Counted from the first letter of the stretch, positions 55,074 through 63,360 are shown. The stretch is DNA of 64,000 bases from Candidatus Fermentithermobacillaceae bacterium (GCA_012840345.1 DULO01000130.1:1-64000); one strand, 5' to 3'. Numbers and translations: made by a program. Notes: generated by a model not told the origin, from the sequence alone.

Positions 55074-55718
55074 ATGCCGCAGCTGGAAGCCATCTTACTG
55101 AGGATACCGGGCTTTCTTTTGGCCATCAGCATCCACGAGTATGCCCACGCCAGAATAGCGTTCGAACTGGGTGACGATACGGCCGAAAGGGAAGGCCGCA
55201 TGACTCTGGAGCCCTGGGCCCACTTTGACCTCGTGGGCGCAATTATGCTCCTGTTTTTCCGGTTCGGTTGGGCAAGGCCCGTCCCCGTTAACCCCTATAG
55301 GTTTAGAAACCCCAGAAAAGGCATGGCATTGGTGTCGCTCGCCGGTCCCGCCGCCAACATGATAGCGGCCTTTGTGCTGCAGGTGTTGACGATACTCTTG
55401 TTCACCCGCATCCGGTTTACGGGCAGCCCTTGGATCCACTTACCCAGGGTGTTGGAACAAGCGGCATGGATAAACGCCGGCCTGGGCTTTTTCAACTTGA
55501 TTCCGATCCCGCCTCTGGATGGGTCCAAGATAGTGTCCGTGTTATTGCCTTATTCCCTGCAGGACCTCTGGGACCAGTTTGAGCAGTACGGCTTTCTAGT
55601 GCTTATCGTGCTCCTGTACAGCGGGCTGTCGTCCAAGGTTCTCTGGCCCTTGGTCACAGGGTTCATGCAGTGGGTCCAGAACGTAGGCATCTATCTATCA
55701 CTTCTGGTTTTCCGCTAA
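55074..55718 (+). CDS. Site-2 protease family membrane protein (M50)
   Basis: The 214-residue protein has the zinc motif HEYAH at residues 21-25 and the second motif NLIPIPPLDGSK near residue 140, with about five membrane helices. It belongs to the small S2P group without a PDZ domain (YwhC-like). The substrate is unknown. It lies upstream of scpA with a 6-bp gap, a common order in Firmicutes. Confidence 0.9.
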   Translation: MPQLEAILLRIPGFLLAISIHEYAHARIAFELGDDTAEREGRMTLEPWAHFDLVGAIMLLFFRFGWARPVPVNPYRFRNPRKGMALVSLAGPAANMIAAFVLQVLTILLFTRIRFTGSPWIHLPRVLEQAAWINAGLGFFNLIPIPPLDGSKIVSVLLPYSLQDLWDQFEQYGFLVLIVLLYSGLSSKVLWPLVTGFMQWVQNVGIYLSLLVFR

Positions 55719-55724
55719 GGCGCC

Positions 55725-56459
55725 ATGAAAGGAATCCTAAAACTCGCCCCGTTATTTCGCGTGTTTCGTGGACAAGTTGAGGCGTCCGAGATTCCCCTTG
55801 AGACGTCGGTGCGCACTTTGGCCAGGGCTTCCGACTTGGTGATCACGAAAATAAGGTGGTTGTTGCCGAGCCAAGCTCAAGAAGCCCCGGACGCGGAAGA
55901 TGAAGAGATGGGCGACGTGGCGGCCGAAGTCGGAGCCACGTACCTGCCTGTAATGGAGCCGTGGGAGCTCAGCAAGGCCACCGATTACATGAAGATGCTG
56001 CTGGGGGATTCGGCGCGGAAATACCCGCGTGGAGCTACGTCTCTCATGAGCGCTCCGACCACGGTGATCACGTCTATAGACCCTCGTGAGCTTCGAGACG
56101 CCATGAGATTGGTAGTCGCCAAATCCGAACCGGTCAGGCGGACCTTGGTCATCCCCAAGTGGAACTTCGTCGCACACCTCCGGCGCTTCTGGAGCGAGGT
56201 CAAGCGTTTGGCAGGGAAGGGAGCGATTTTGAGGTTTTCCCGTTTCTTGGGGCGCGACAAGAAAGAGGCCATCCAGAACTTCCTGGCCTTTTTGGAGCTT
56301 ATCAAGAGGCGGAGGTTGTTCGCCAGGCAGACCGGTCCTTTCGGGGAGATCGTCTTCGGCACGGACCGGGAGAGCGTTTTGTCCATAGACCACACGGACT
56401 ACGCGGCGGACCCTCCGGACTCAACGGATTACTCAGAGGAAGAGGGGCGTGAAGAGTGA
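55725..56459 (+). CDS. scpA: Segregation and condensation protein A (short N-terminus)
   Basis: ScpA is the kleisin of the SMC-ScpAB condensin. The 244 residues include EIPLETSVRTLARASDLVITKIRWLLP, corresponding to the usual helix ending in KSRMLLP, a variable acidic linker, and the C-terminal winged-helix part AIQNFLAFLELIKRRRLFARQTGPFGEIVF. The usual N-terminal signature FEGPLDLLLHLI is not present, and a stop codon in the same frame directly precedes the start, so it cannot be extended. It overlaps scpB by 4 nt, which supports the identity. Confidence 0.82.
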   Translation: MKGILKLAPLFRVFRGQVEASEIPLETSVRTLARASDLVITKIRWLLPSQAQEAPDAEDEEMGDVAAEVGATYLPVMEPWELSKATDYMKMLLGDSARKYPRGATSLMSAPTTVITSIDPRELRDAMRLVVAKSEPVRRTLVIPKWNFVAHLRRFWSEVKRLAGKGAILRFSRFLGRDKKEAIQNFLAFLELIKRRRLFARQTGPFGEIVFGTDRESVLSIDHTDYAADPPDSTDYSEEEGREE

Positions 56460-57016
56460 ACCTTACGGCCCTGATTGAAGCCATTTTGTTCGCCTCGGAC
56501 GAGCCGGTGCCGGTAAAGAGGCTCGCGACCGGGCTCCGGGTAACTGAGCAGGACGTGGAAAGAGCCGCGTCCGAGCTTCAGGAGCTGTATAAGGACAGAG
56601 GCATCTTTTTGGAACGTGTGGCCGGCGGCTTGATGATTTCCACCCGTCCTGAGTGCGCCCACGTCATCGAGGAAGTGCTTTCTTGGAAGGTCCCGGTTTC
56701 CTTATCCAGGGGCGCCCTGGAAACTCTCGCCGTGGTGGCTTACCGCCAGCCCGTGACGCGCCAAGACATTGAGAGCGCCCGGGGAGTAAACCCGGAGGCC
56801 AGCATAGAAACGCTGTTGGAGAAAGGCCTCATTCGGGAGGCCGGAAGGAAGAAGAGTCTGGGCCGCCCGAAGCTTTACGTCACTACCGACGAGTTTTTGA
56901 AGAAAGCCTCATTGAACTCCATAGAGGACTTGCCGCCATTGTCCGGTCCCCCCGATTCTGACGAAGATGAAAGGCCCAGGCAGTTGCCGCTCGGGACAGA
57001 CGCCGGAGAGCGGTAG
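56456..57016 (+). CDS. scpB: Segregation and condensation protein B
   Basis: ScpB is a dimer of two winged helices that binds the ScpA middle region. The 186 residues have LTALIEAILFASDEPVPVKRLA at the start, SRGALETLAVVAYRQPVTRQDIESARGV, and SIETLLEKGLIREAGRKKSLGRPKLYVTTDEFL. The length is normal for the family, and it is coupled to scpA. A 106-bp gap before the next gene shows nothing notable. Confidence 0.95.
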   Translation: MNLTALIEAILFASDEPVPVKRLATGLRVTEQDVERAASELQELYKDRGIFLERVAGGLMISTRPECAHVIEEVLSWKVPVSLSRGALETLAVVAYRQPVTRQDIESARGVNPEASIETLLEKGLIREAGRKKSLGRPKLYVTTDEFLKKASLNSIEDLPPLSGPPDSDEDERPRQLPLGTDAGER

Positions 57017-57122
57017 GCGCCCTTTTGGCGGGGTTTTCCATTGTAGGATCTCACAAGGGTTTACCTTGGCCGATGAATGGACATGCTAAACCGGAAGTCC
57101 ATTGGGCTCAAGGTGTTAACCC

Positions 57123-57800
57123 ATGCGGTATCTGGTGGTCATTGCCGCTCTGGCTGCGGTATCTTTATTTGTCTTGGCCCTGTTTCTGCCTGTCTGGATC
57201 CGGCTCAGGGCCAGGGTAGGACCGGATCGTTTCGGGGTTCGAATATGGGTTCGCTTGCCTCTCATCCCATGGTATATTCCCTTGCCTGAACTGACCCCCG
57301 ACAAGCTGCACAGATTGCGCCAGCCCAAGACGCGACGGGCTCCTAAGGATATGGAGCCGGACTTGAGCGCGGAGCCAACACCTGACCGCGAACGCGCGAG
57401 AACGCCCGACGCGGTGCCGCTGACGAAGAAGATTCGAAGAGGGATGGCGGCGTTTCGGAAAGCATTGCCTCTGGTCAGGGAAATCCTTAGGGAAGTGGCC
57501 GGAATTGTTCGTGTGAGGAAACTTAGCGTTCGGGGACACCTTGGAGTGGGCGACGCATTCCAGACCGCTCTCCTCCTGGGCGGGTTGAACTCGGCGGCCT
57601 TTCTCCTCCTGAGGACCATGCGCCGGCAAGGGTTTCGCTTTGACAAAAAACCGGTAATTTGGTTTGCCCCCAGGTATGACACTGTGACTTTTGACGCCAA
57701 GATTGACGTCGAAACGGGAGCAAGCGTCGTCGGTTTCCTAAAACTGGGATGGCATCTTAGGAAAGCGACCCAACCTTTGTTGATGTCACGCACCGCGTGA
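57123..57800 (+). CDS. DUF2953 domain protein
   Basis: This 225-residue protein has one N-terminal membrane helix (LVVIAALAAVSLFVLALFLPV), a polar middle, and a C-terminal DUF2953 region (VRKLSVRGHLGVGDAFQTALLLGGLNSAA to VTFDAKIDVETGASVVGFLKLG). In many spore formers a DUF2953 gene (ytfI) directly precedes ytfJ/gerW, as here. Its role is unknown; sporulation is likely from context. Confidence 0.82.
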   Translation: MRYLVVIAALAAVSLFVLALFLPVWIRLRARVGPDRFGVRIWVRLPLIPWYIPLPELTPDKLHRLRQPKTRRAPKDMEPDLSAEPTPDRERARTPDAVPLTKKIRRGMAAFRKALPLVREILREVAGIVRVRKLSVRGHLGVGDAFQTALLLGGLNSAAFLLLRTMRRQGFRFDKKPVIWFAPRYDTVTFDAKIDVETGASVVGFLKLGWHLRKATQPLLMSRTA

Positions 57801-57846
57801 CATCGCCTCAACACAGCGTGGCAATACTACCCCTAGGAAGTTTGCG

Positions 57847-58311
57847 ATGGGGGGTCAAGACATGGGTTGGCATCCGATTGAGACTCTCATGAAGACTACC
57901 ATGGAAAGCCTTAAAGCCATGGTCGATGTGAACACGGTTGTGGGAGAACCGGTTGAGACCAAAGAAGGGACTGTGATTATCCCTGTTTCCAAAGTGTCCT
58001 TCGGGTTTATCACGGGCGGCGGCGATGACAGCATGGGCGGAGAAACGTCCGCCGAAGAAGGCCAGCGTGAAAACGAGTACGATGTACAAGGAGGAAGTGG
58101 CGGTCAACACCTGCCGTTCACAGGGGGGACAGGCGCGGGCGTGACGGTGCGGCCGGTTGGGTTCCTAGTGGTCGGCACCAAGAAGGTAAGGTTTCTGCCG
58201 GTAGATTCCCGTGCCATTTACGACCGTCTGCTTGATGAACTCCCCGACCTTCTGGAAAGAACGGCCGATGCTCTCCATACCAGAGGCCGCCCGCCAGAAC
58301 CGGGCCTCTAG
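57847..58311 (+). CDS. gerW: Spore protein YtfJ/GerW
   Basis: GerW is a forespore protein needed for germination in Bacillus. The 154 residues carry IETLMKTTMESLKAMVDVNTVVGEPV, VIIPVSKVSFGFITGGGD and, after a glycine-rich insert, TGAGVTVRPVGFLVVGTKKVRFLPVD, all family elements. ATG 57847 or ATG 57862 can start it. The Ku gene begins 17 bp after its stop, so the NHEJ genes probably share its forespore transcript. Confidence 0.9.
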   Translation: MGGQDMGWHPIETLMKTTMESLKAMVDVNTVVGEPVETKEGTVIIPVSKVSFGFITGGGDDSMGGETSAEEGQRENEYDVQGGSGGQHLPFTGGTGAGVTVRPVGFLVVGTKKVRFLPVDSRAIYDRLLDELPDLLERTADALHTRGRPPEPGL

Positions 58312-58328
58312 AACCGGGAGGTAGGGAC

Positions 58329-59201
58329 ATGCGGCCGCTGTGGAACGGTACCCTCGCCTTTGGGCTGGTGGTGATCCCGGTCAGGCTGTACGCCGCGACC
58401 GAAAGGAAGTCGCCCAGCTTCAACTTGCTTCACGCGAAATGCGGCACTCCGGTGAAGTACTTAAAGTGGTGTCCTACCTGCGACAGGGAAATCGCTCAAG
58501 ATGAGATAACCCGGGCGTTCGAGTACGCGAAGGGCGAGTACGTTACCATCAGCGACGAAGAAATGGAGGCCATCCCCGGCCCGGCGGCTCACGTCATAGA
58601 GATACTGGACTTCGTGGAATTGTCCCAGGTGGATCCCGTGTACTTCGAAAAGAGCTTCTTTCTGGAACCGAGGGAAGGCGCGGGTAAGGCTTACGCGCTC
58701 CTGCGGAAGGCCATGGAAGAACAGGGCAAAGTCGCCGTCGCCAGAGTAGCGATCCGCGCGAAAGAAACATTGGCGCTTATTCGCGTCTATAAGGGCCGTT
58801 TCATCATGATGGAGACCATGTACTGGGGCAACGAAGTCAGGCAAGGCGAGGAACTAAGCATTCCCGAAGACGTCCACCTGGACGAACGCGAGATGTCCAT
58901 GGCAAAGACGCTCATGGAAACCCTGACGTCTGACTTCGAGCCGGGCAAGTACGAGAACCGCCAGCGTCAGGCCCTTTCCGATTTGATCGAGAAGAAAGTC
59001 CAGGGTAGGGAGATCGTGCGTGAACCGGAGCGGGCCGGCGCGCAAGTCATAGACCTGATGGAAGCGCTGCGCAGGAGCGTGGAGAAAGCCAAAGCCGACG
59101 AAGGACGGCAAAAAGGCCGGACCGCGGCTGACGGGAAACCCAGGGCCAGAAGAAGGAGAGCTTCAGGCGAGGGCGAGGCGGCTGCCCCGCCCCCGGCATG
59201 A
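58329..59201 (+). CDS. ku: Non-homologous end joining protein Ku
   Basis: Ku binds DNA ends as a homodimer and recruits LigD. The 290 residues start RPLWNGTLAFGLVVIPVRLYAAT and contain HAKCGTPVKYLKWCPTCDREI, YVTISDEEMEAI, PYYFEK-like DPVYFEKSFFLEP and LRVHPR-region VARVAIRAKETLALIRVYKGRFIM. The C-terminal tail is rich in Lys, Arg, Ala and Pro, typical of bacterial Ku that threads inward on DNA. It overlaps the ligase gene by 4 nt. Confidence 0.95.
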   Translation: MRPLWNGTLAFGLVVIPVRLYAATERKSPSFNLLHAKCGTPVKYLKWCPTCDREIAQDEITRAFEYAKGEYVTISDEEMEAIPGPAAHVIEILDFVELSQVDPVYFEKSFFLEPREGAGKAYALLRKAMEEQGKVAVARVAIRAKETLALIRVYKGRFIMMETMYWGNEVRQGEELSIPEDVHLDEREMSMAKTLMETLTSDFEPGKYENRQRQALSDLIEKKVQGREIVREPERAGAQVIDLMEALRRSVEKAKADEGRQKGRTAADGKPRARRRRASGEGEAAAPPPA

Positions 59202-60178
59202 GCCCGGATCCCGAGCGGGGTCTAGGACCCGACCGGGTTTTCGGAATCCCGCGGCTGTTTCCCATGTTGGCCACTCCGGGCGGCGAGCCTTTCTCGGACG
59301 AGGCTTGGTCGTTTGAGGTCAAGTGGGACGGCTACCGCTCGCTGGCCTATCTCACCCGCGGCCAGTGCTACCTGGATTCCCGGAACCAAAAGCCCCTGTT
59401 GCCCAGGTTCCCGGGGCTAAGCGGTATGTGGCGGGGTCTGAACGCCCAGAGCGCCCTCATCGACGGCGAAATCGTCGCGTTTCGGGACGGCAGGGTCGAT
59501 TTCTCCCATCTTAGGACCGAACCCCAAGATGTTGTTTTTGTGGCTTTCGACCTCCTCTACGTAGACGGCAAGCTGCTCTTAGACGAGCCCCTATCGGAGC
59601 GCCAAGCTCTCTTGGAGGGAGTCTATTCATGGGGCAAGGATGTTTTCAGGTCAGAGACCGTGTCTGGCCAGGGAGAAGCCTTGTTTGAGTGGGTGCGGGA
59701 GCGAGGCTTGGAGGGGATGATGGCCAAGCGGAAAGACAGCTTTTACACCCCGGGAAAGCGGTCAAAAGACTGGATCAAAGTGAAAAACGTCCAAGAGGGC
59801 CGTTTCTGGGTGGTAGGATACATGCCCGGCGCCGGAAGAACGGTCGGTTCTCTGGTCGTCGCCCGGGAAAAAGACGGCCGCTTAGACATTGTGGGACGAG
59901 TGTCGTCGGGACTCAACAGCCGGTATGAGAAGTTTTTTCTGGAGAACCTCACGCCCATCGACGCCGCCGCTGTGGATACCGGGCATGTGGATGCGGGCTC
60001 GGACCTGGTCGCTCCCCGCGTTGAGGCCGTCCGTAAGCCGGTGTTTGGAGACCTCACTAGAGCGGAAATAAAGACAATCCGGTGGGTGAGGCCCTTTTAC
60101 GGCGTGGAAGTCCAGTACACGGAAATCACTCCCGACGGACGACTCCGGCATCCTGTGTTTCGGGAGGTGTGTGAATAG
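59198..60178 (+). CDS. ATP-dependent DNA ligase, LigD-type ligase domain alone
   Basis: The 326-residue protein has the adenylation lysine in FEVKWDGYRSLAYL (motif I KxDG), DGEIVAFRDGRVDFSHL (motif III region), LEGMMAKRKDSFYTPGKRSKDWIKVKN (motifs IV and V) and a C-terminal OB fold ending RWVRPFYGVEVQYTEITPDGRLRHPVF. It corresponds to the ligase module of LigD, here not fused to the polymerase or the phosphoesterase module. It shares one base with the next gene. Confidence 0.93.
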   Translation: MSPDPERGLGPDRVFGIPRLFPMLATPGGEPFSDEAWSFEVKWDGYRSLAYLTRGQCYLDSRNQKPLLPRFPGLSGMWRGLNAQSALIDGEIVAFRDGRVDFSHLRTEPQDVVFVAFDLLYVDGKLLLDEPLSERQALLEGVYSWGKDVFRSETVSGQGEALFEWVRERGLEGMMAKRKDSFYTPGKRSKDWIKVKNVQEGRFWVVGYMPGAGRTVGSLVVAREKDGRLDIVGRVSSGLNSRYEKFFLENLTPIDAAAVDTGHVDAGSDLVAPRVEAVRKPVFGDLTRAEIKTIRWVRPFYGVEVQYTEITPDGRLRHPVFREVCE

Positions 60179-61113
60179 TGCCGGTGAAGACTCCAACCAT
60201 CGCGAGGGTGGGCTCCCAAGAGGTAGCCCTAACCAATCTAGACAAGGTCTACTGGCCCGAACAAGGCTACACCAAACGAGACCTTGTGGACTATTACGCC
60301 AGCATAGCCCCGTACATCCTGCCTCACCTGAGGGACCGTCCGCTCTCCTTGGTAAGGTACCCGGAAGGCATCAAAGGAGAGGGGTTTTACCAGAAAGACG
60401 CGCCGCCCGGGATGCCGTCCTGGGTGAGCGTCGCTCCCATACGGTCCAAAGAAAGAGGTTCTTACATCAACTTCATCTTGTGCCAAAACGTTGAGACCCT
60501 GGTTTGGATGGCTAATTCGGGAGCTATCGAGATCAACCCGTGGCTATCCCGTTACTCGTCCCTGGATAACCCCGATTTTGCCGTCTTCGACATTGATCCG
60601 TCCGAAGGTACCGGATGGGATGACGTAAAGAAAGTGGCAATGATTGTGAAGTCTCTCCTGGATGAGTGGAAGCTCGTTGGGTTTCCCAAAGTCTCCGGAG
60701 CGACCGGCCTGCACATCTACGTCCCTCTGGAGCCTCGATACTCGTACAAGGACGTCGCCAGATTCGTCGGATTGGGCGCGTCCCTCATAAAAGGCGCGTT
60801 TCCCGACCTAGTCACCCTCGAAAGAAAGGTGAAGGACAGGACCGGTTACGTGTACATCGATTACCCGCAAAACGCCCGAGGACAGACGATCTCGGTCGTC
60901 TACGGTGTCAGGGCGTCTCAGGGGGCGCCCGTTTCCATACCTGTGACCTGGGATGAACTGGCTGAAGGAAGCCGGATCCACAGCCAATCGTGGAACATAA
61001 AGACGGCGCTTGAAAGGGCTCAGGCTGTAGGCGACTTGTTTGCTCCTGTACTTTCCAGCCCACAGAACATCGATCCGTACCTACGACTAGCCCCTCCAGG
61101 GAAACATAATTAG
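60178..61113 (+). CDS. LigD-type DNA polymerase/primase domain protein
   Basis: This stand-alone archaeo-eukaryotic-primase-fold polymerase of 311 residues fills gaps at breaks and can insert ribonucleotides. Signatures are LTNLDKVYWPEQGYTKRDL, the catalytic DxD in VFDIDPSEG, VSGATGLHIYVPL and VYIDYPQNARGQTISVVYGVR. It forms, with Ku and the preceding ligase, a complete three-gene NHEJ set without the LigD phosphoesterase. The start is GTG 60178. Confidence 0.94.
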   Translation: MPVKTPTIARVGSQEVALTNLDKVYWPEQGYTKRDLVDYYASIAPYILPHLRDRPLSLVRYPEGIKGEGFYQKDAPPGMPSWVSVAPIRSKERGSYINFILCQNVETLVWMANSGAIEINPWLSRYSSLDNPDFAVFDIDPSEGTGWDDVKKVAMIVKSLLDEWKLVGFPKVSGATGLHIYVPLEPRYSYKDVARFVGLGASLIKGAFPDLVTLERKVKDRTGYVYIDYPQNARGQTISVVYGVRASQGAPVSIPVTWDELAEGSRIHSQSWNIKTALERAQAVGDLFAPVLSSPQNIDPYLRLAPPGKHN

Positions 61114-61140
61114 GCTACCGCCCCTAAGGGGGGATCCTTC

Positions 61141-61464
61141 TTGGGAAGACGACGTAACCGTCCGGTAAATCCTGACGCGGTTCGCGCTCTGGATAACCTG
61201 AAGTACGAAGTCGCCCAGGAGTTAGGATATGTGAGGGGTGGAAGTGAAGACGAGCTCCGGGCCAATTTGGATCGCATGAAGTACGAGATTGCCGATGAGC
61301 TCGGGCTTTCCGAGAAGATCCGCGCTGTCGGATGGCCGAACATGACCTCCCGGGAGTGCGGACGAATCGGAGGACAGCTTGGCGGACGCCTCGGCGGCCA
61401 AATGGTCAAACGGATGATCGAGTACGCTGAAGCCCGCATGGCTCAAGACCAACTAAGGCGGTAG
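61141..61464 (+). CDS. Alpha/beta-type small acid-soluble spore protein with duplicated GPR site
   Basis: SASPs coat spore DNA and shift it to A-like form, and are degraded by the GPR protease on germination. The 107 residues, longer than the common 60-75, contain two copies of the K-Y-E-[VI]-A-x-E-L-G segment, at 21-29 and 47-55, and the DNA-binding half NMTSRECGRIGG...GGQMVKRMIEYAEARM, in which GGQL-GGRL-GGQM repeats. TTG 61141 has GGGGGGA 7 nt upstream. It lies 27 bp behind the NHEJ polymerase, so forespore coexpression is likely. Confidence 0.9.
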   Translation: MGRRRNRPVNPDAVRALDNLKYEVAQELGYVRGGSEDELRANLDRMKYEIADELGLSEKIRAVGWPNMTSRECGRIGGQLGGRLGGQMVKRMIEYAEARMAQDQLRR

Positions 61465-61470
61465 CACACA

Positions 61471-61496
61471 CGGCTCCCTGGGGAACCAGGGAGCCG
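61471..61496. terminator. Shared hairpin between convergent SASP and spmB genes
   Basis: CGGCTCCCTGG (61471-61481) and CCAGGGAGCCG (61486-61496) pair perfectly over 11 bp around a GGAA loop, between two genes that end within a few bases of it. It lacks a T run on both strands, yet the position suggests a bidirectional terminator. Confidence 0.65.
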
Positions 61497-61498
61497 GT

Positions 61499-62038
61499 CT
61501 AGCGAACCATGGCCCTCCAGATCAGGAAGGCGGTTATGAATCCGCATAAATCCCCGAACAAGCAAGCTCCCAAAGCATGGCGGGTCTTCTTGATGCCTGC
61601 CGCGCCGAAGTAAACCGTGACCACGAAAAACGATGTATCAGTCGCCCCTTGCAGGATGGAGGCGAGAAGGCCCATGGAGGAATCCGGTCCGTAGGTGCGC
61701 AGAATGTCGCCGGTGAGGGCGAGGGCCCCGCTCCCACTGATGGGCCGGATGACCACAAGCGGGATCACGTCCACCGGCAGCCCCAGGGGCTTAAGCAAGA
61801 ATCCAAATGCCTTGGAGACCAGTTCCAGGGCCCCGGAACCTCGGAAACATGAGATGCCTACAAAGATCGCCACGAGGTACGGTAGGGTATCGAGAGCGAC
61901 TCTGAGGCCCTCCTCCGCGCCCTTGATGAACGTCTCGTACACCGGGACTCCCTTTAGGTGAGCGTAGAGAGGGACCCCGATTAGGATGATCGGGAATGAG
62001 TAGACTCCCATCTTGGCAAGGAACATCAGAAAGCTCAC
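61499..62038 (-). CDS. spmB: Spore maturation protein B
   Basis: SpmB with SpmA is needed for spore core dehydration. From GTG 62038, which overlaps the spmA stop by 4 nt, it has 179 residues, matching the 178 of B. subtilis. Membrane helices carry MGVYSFPIILIGVPLYAHLKG, YETFIKGAEEGLRVALDTLPYLVAIFVGI, VIRPISGSGALALTGDIL and ILQGATDTSFFVVTVYFGA (nucleoside-transporter-gate fold). A longer frame upstream runs through spmA and is rejected. Confidence 0.94.
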   Translation of the reverse strand: MSFLMFLAKMGVYSFPIILIGVPLYAHLKGVPVYETFIKGAEEGLRVALDTLPYLVAIFVGISCFRGSGALELVSKAFGFLLKPLGLPVDVIPLVVIRPISGSGALALTGDILRTYGPDSSMGLLASILQGATDTSFFVVTVYFGAAGIKKTRHALGACLFGDLCGFITAFLIWRAMVR

Positions 62039-62613
62039 TTGGATCGCCGCCTTCGTGAGAAAAGCCAGTGGACGGATAGGCCTCCACATGTCGCGGCCAG
62101 CCCGGCGAGGACCGTTGGCCCCGCGACGATGGCCGGCGCGGCGGAACCCGTCGCGGCCCGGAGCGCTACCACCGATGAGGGAAAGAAGCATAGACCCGCG
62201 GCGCTCAGCACCACCAGACGGATCATGGCGTTCATCTGGTCGTCTTCGTCCTTCAAGGCATCCTTTATTTCCCTCATCGCTTTGGTTCCCAGAGGTGTGG
62301 CGGAACTAAGGCCCAAGAGGTTGGAGACGATAGTCGCCGATATGGTTCCAAGAGGTTTGGACTTGCCCCGAAGTTCCGGGAATAGGACTCCCAACACGGG
62401 GCGGGTGGCTCTGGCCATGGCCTTTATTAAGCCCGATTCTTCAGCCAGCTTCTCTATACCGACCCAGAGACAAAAAAGCCCCGCAAGCCCGATGACAAGT
62501 TCGATAGCGCTGTCAGCGCCCTCAAGCACCGATGCCATCATTTCGTCAACGTTCCCGGTCAGGAGCGCCACAGCGCAACCCAAGCCCACAAGGACGAGCC
62601 ACACAGCGTTCAT
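62035..62613 (-). CDS. spmA: Spore maturation protein A
   Basis: The 192-residue membrane protein begins MNAVWLVLVGLGCAVALLTGN, has AIELVIGLAGLFCLWVGIEKLAEESGLI, the LFPELRGKSKPLGTISATIVSNLLGLSSATPLG core of the family and a basic C-terminus. AGGTGG lies about 9 nt before its ATG. Expression in the mother cell under sigma-E or in the late forespore is expected; no clear promoter was found in the 288-bp upstream gap, which does hold a palindrome. Confidence 0.94.
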   Translation of the reverse strand: MNAVWLVLVGLGCAVALLTGNVDEMMASVLEGADSAIELVIGLAGLFCLWVGIEKLAEESGLIKAMARATRPVLGVLFPELRGKSKPLGTISATIVSNLLGLSSATPLGTKAMREIKDALKDEDDQMNAMIRLVVLSAAGLCFFPSSVVALRAATGSAAPAIVAGPTVLAGLAATCGGLSVHWLFSRRRRSK

Positions 62614-62664
62614 TGAGCCCACCACCTGAGCTCGGCGGCCATGAGAGTGTGGGACCGCCGGTTC

Positions 62665-62680
62665 CACATAACCTTATGTG
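62665..62680. promoter_or_regulatory. Palindrome between spmA and the RidA gene
   Basis: CACATAA (62665-62671), CC, TTATGTG (62674-62680) form a perfect 7-2-7 inverted repeat, 52 bp before spmA and 222 bp before the divergent RidA gene. It has the shape of an operator for a dimeric regulator. Confidence 0.4.
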
Positions 62681-62771
62681 CGTGCAAGACGGGAACATGC
62701 AAAGCCTATTTGGCTGCTCTACCGCGGCCGTTCAGAGGAAATACTGTTCGTGACATGATAGCGTGGCACGG

Positions 62772-62800
62772 TAGACCGTGATGGTGTCATGGGGTATGAT
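62772..62800 (+). promoter_or_regulatory. Candidate sigma-A promoter for the RidA gene
   Basis: TAGACC (62772-62777) and TATGAT (62795-62800) are 17 bp apart, with four and five matches to consensus. Transcription would start near 62807, 95 nt before GTG 62902. Confidence 0.4.
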
Positions 62801-62901
62801 TGAAATTGGCTCCACTAAGGAAGATTGCGCTTGCCATCGCGGCCTGGGCGCGGGGCGACCATTACCCCTGGTGGCCAAGGACTTTCTAGGAGGAATGCGG
62901 A

Positions 62902-63360
62902 GTGCGCGTTGAGGAGAGGCTAAAGGAACTTGGGATCGAGCTGCCCCCCGTCGTGAAGCCTCTGGCAGCCTACGTTCCGGCGGTTAAGGCTGGGCAGTGG
63001 GTGTACATATCGGGACAAGTACCAATGAGACAGGGCAAACTGTCCGTGACAGGGAAAGTGGGTTCTGATGTAACCCTGGAAACTGCCTACGAAGAAGCGA
63101 AGCAGTGCGCAATAAACTGCATCGCCGCTCTAAAGAGCGTGGTCGGAGATTTGGATGACGTGGCCCAGATCGTGAAAGTCACGGGATTCGTAGCTTCTGC
63201 ACCCGGATTTACCGACCAGCCCAAGGTCGTGAACGGAGCCTCCGAGCTCCTCGGTAAGGTCTTCGGTGAGCAGGGAGCCCACGCCAGGGCCGCCGTGGGA
63301 GTCGCCGAGCTGCCCATGAACGCCTGCGTCGAAGTTGAGCTTGTTGCGCTCTTGAAGTAG
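62902..63360 (+). CDS. RidA family protein (Rid/YjgF/UK114)
   Basis: The family hydrolyses reactive enamine/imine intermediates or related substrates. This member has 152 residues, longer than the 125-130 of RidA proper, with VPAVKAGQWVYISGQVPM, AYEEAKQCAINCIAALKSVVGDLDDV and a C-terminal GVAELPMNACVEVELVA. The RidA catalytic arginine in the usual ARAAVxVxxLPxx context is present as HARAAVGVAELP. GTG 62902 follows AGGAGG by 8 nt. It is monocistronic, with a terminator after it. Confidence 0.88.
   Translation: MRVEERLKELGIELPPVVKPLAAYVPAVKAGQWVYISGQVPMRQGKLSVTGKVGSDVTLETAYEEAKQCAINCIAALKSVVGDLDDVAQIVKVTGFVASAPGFTDQPKVVNGASELLGKVFGEQGAHARAAVGVAELPMNACVEVELVALLK

Noticed and set aside
62039..62191. 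N-terminal extension of SpmB up to codon 1 at 62191
   Set aside because: The extension runs in a second frame through spmA and lacks membrane character; GTG 62038 overlaps the spmA stop and gives the family's usual length.
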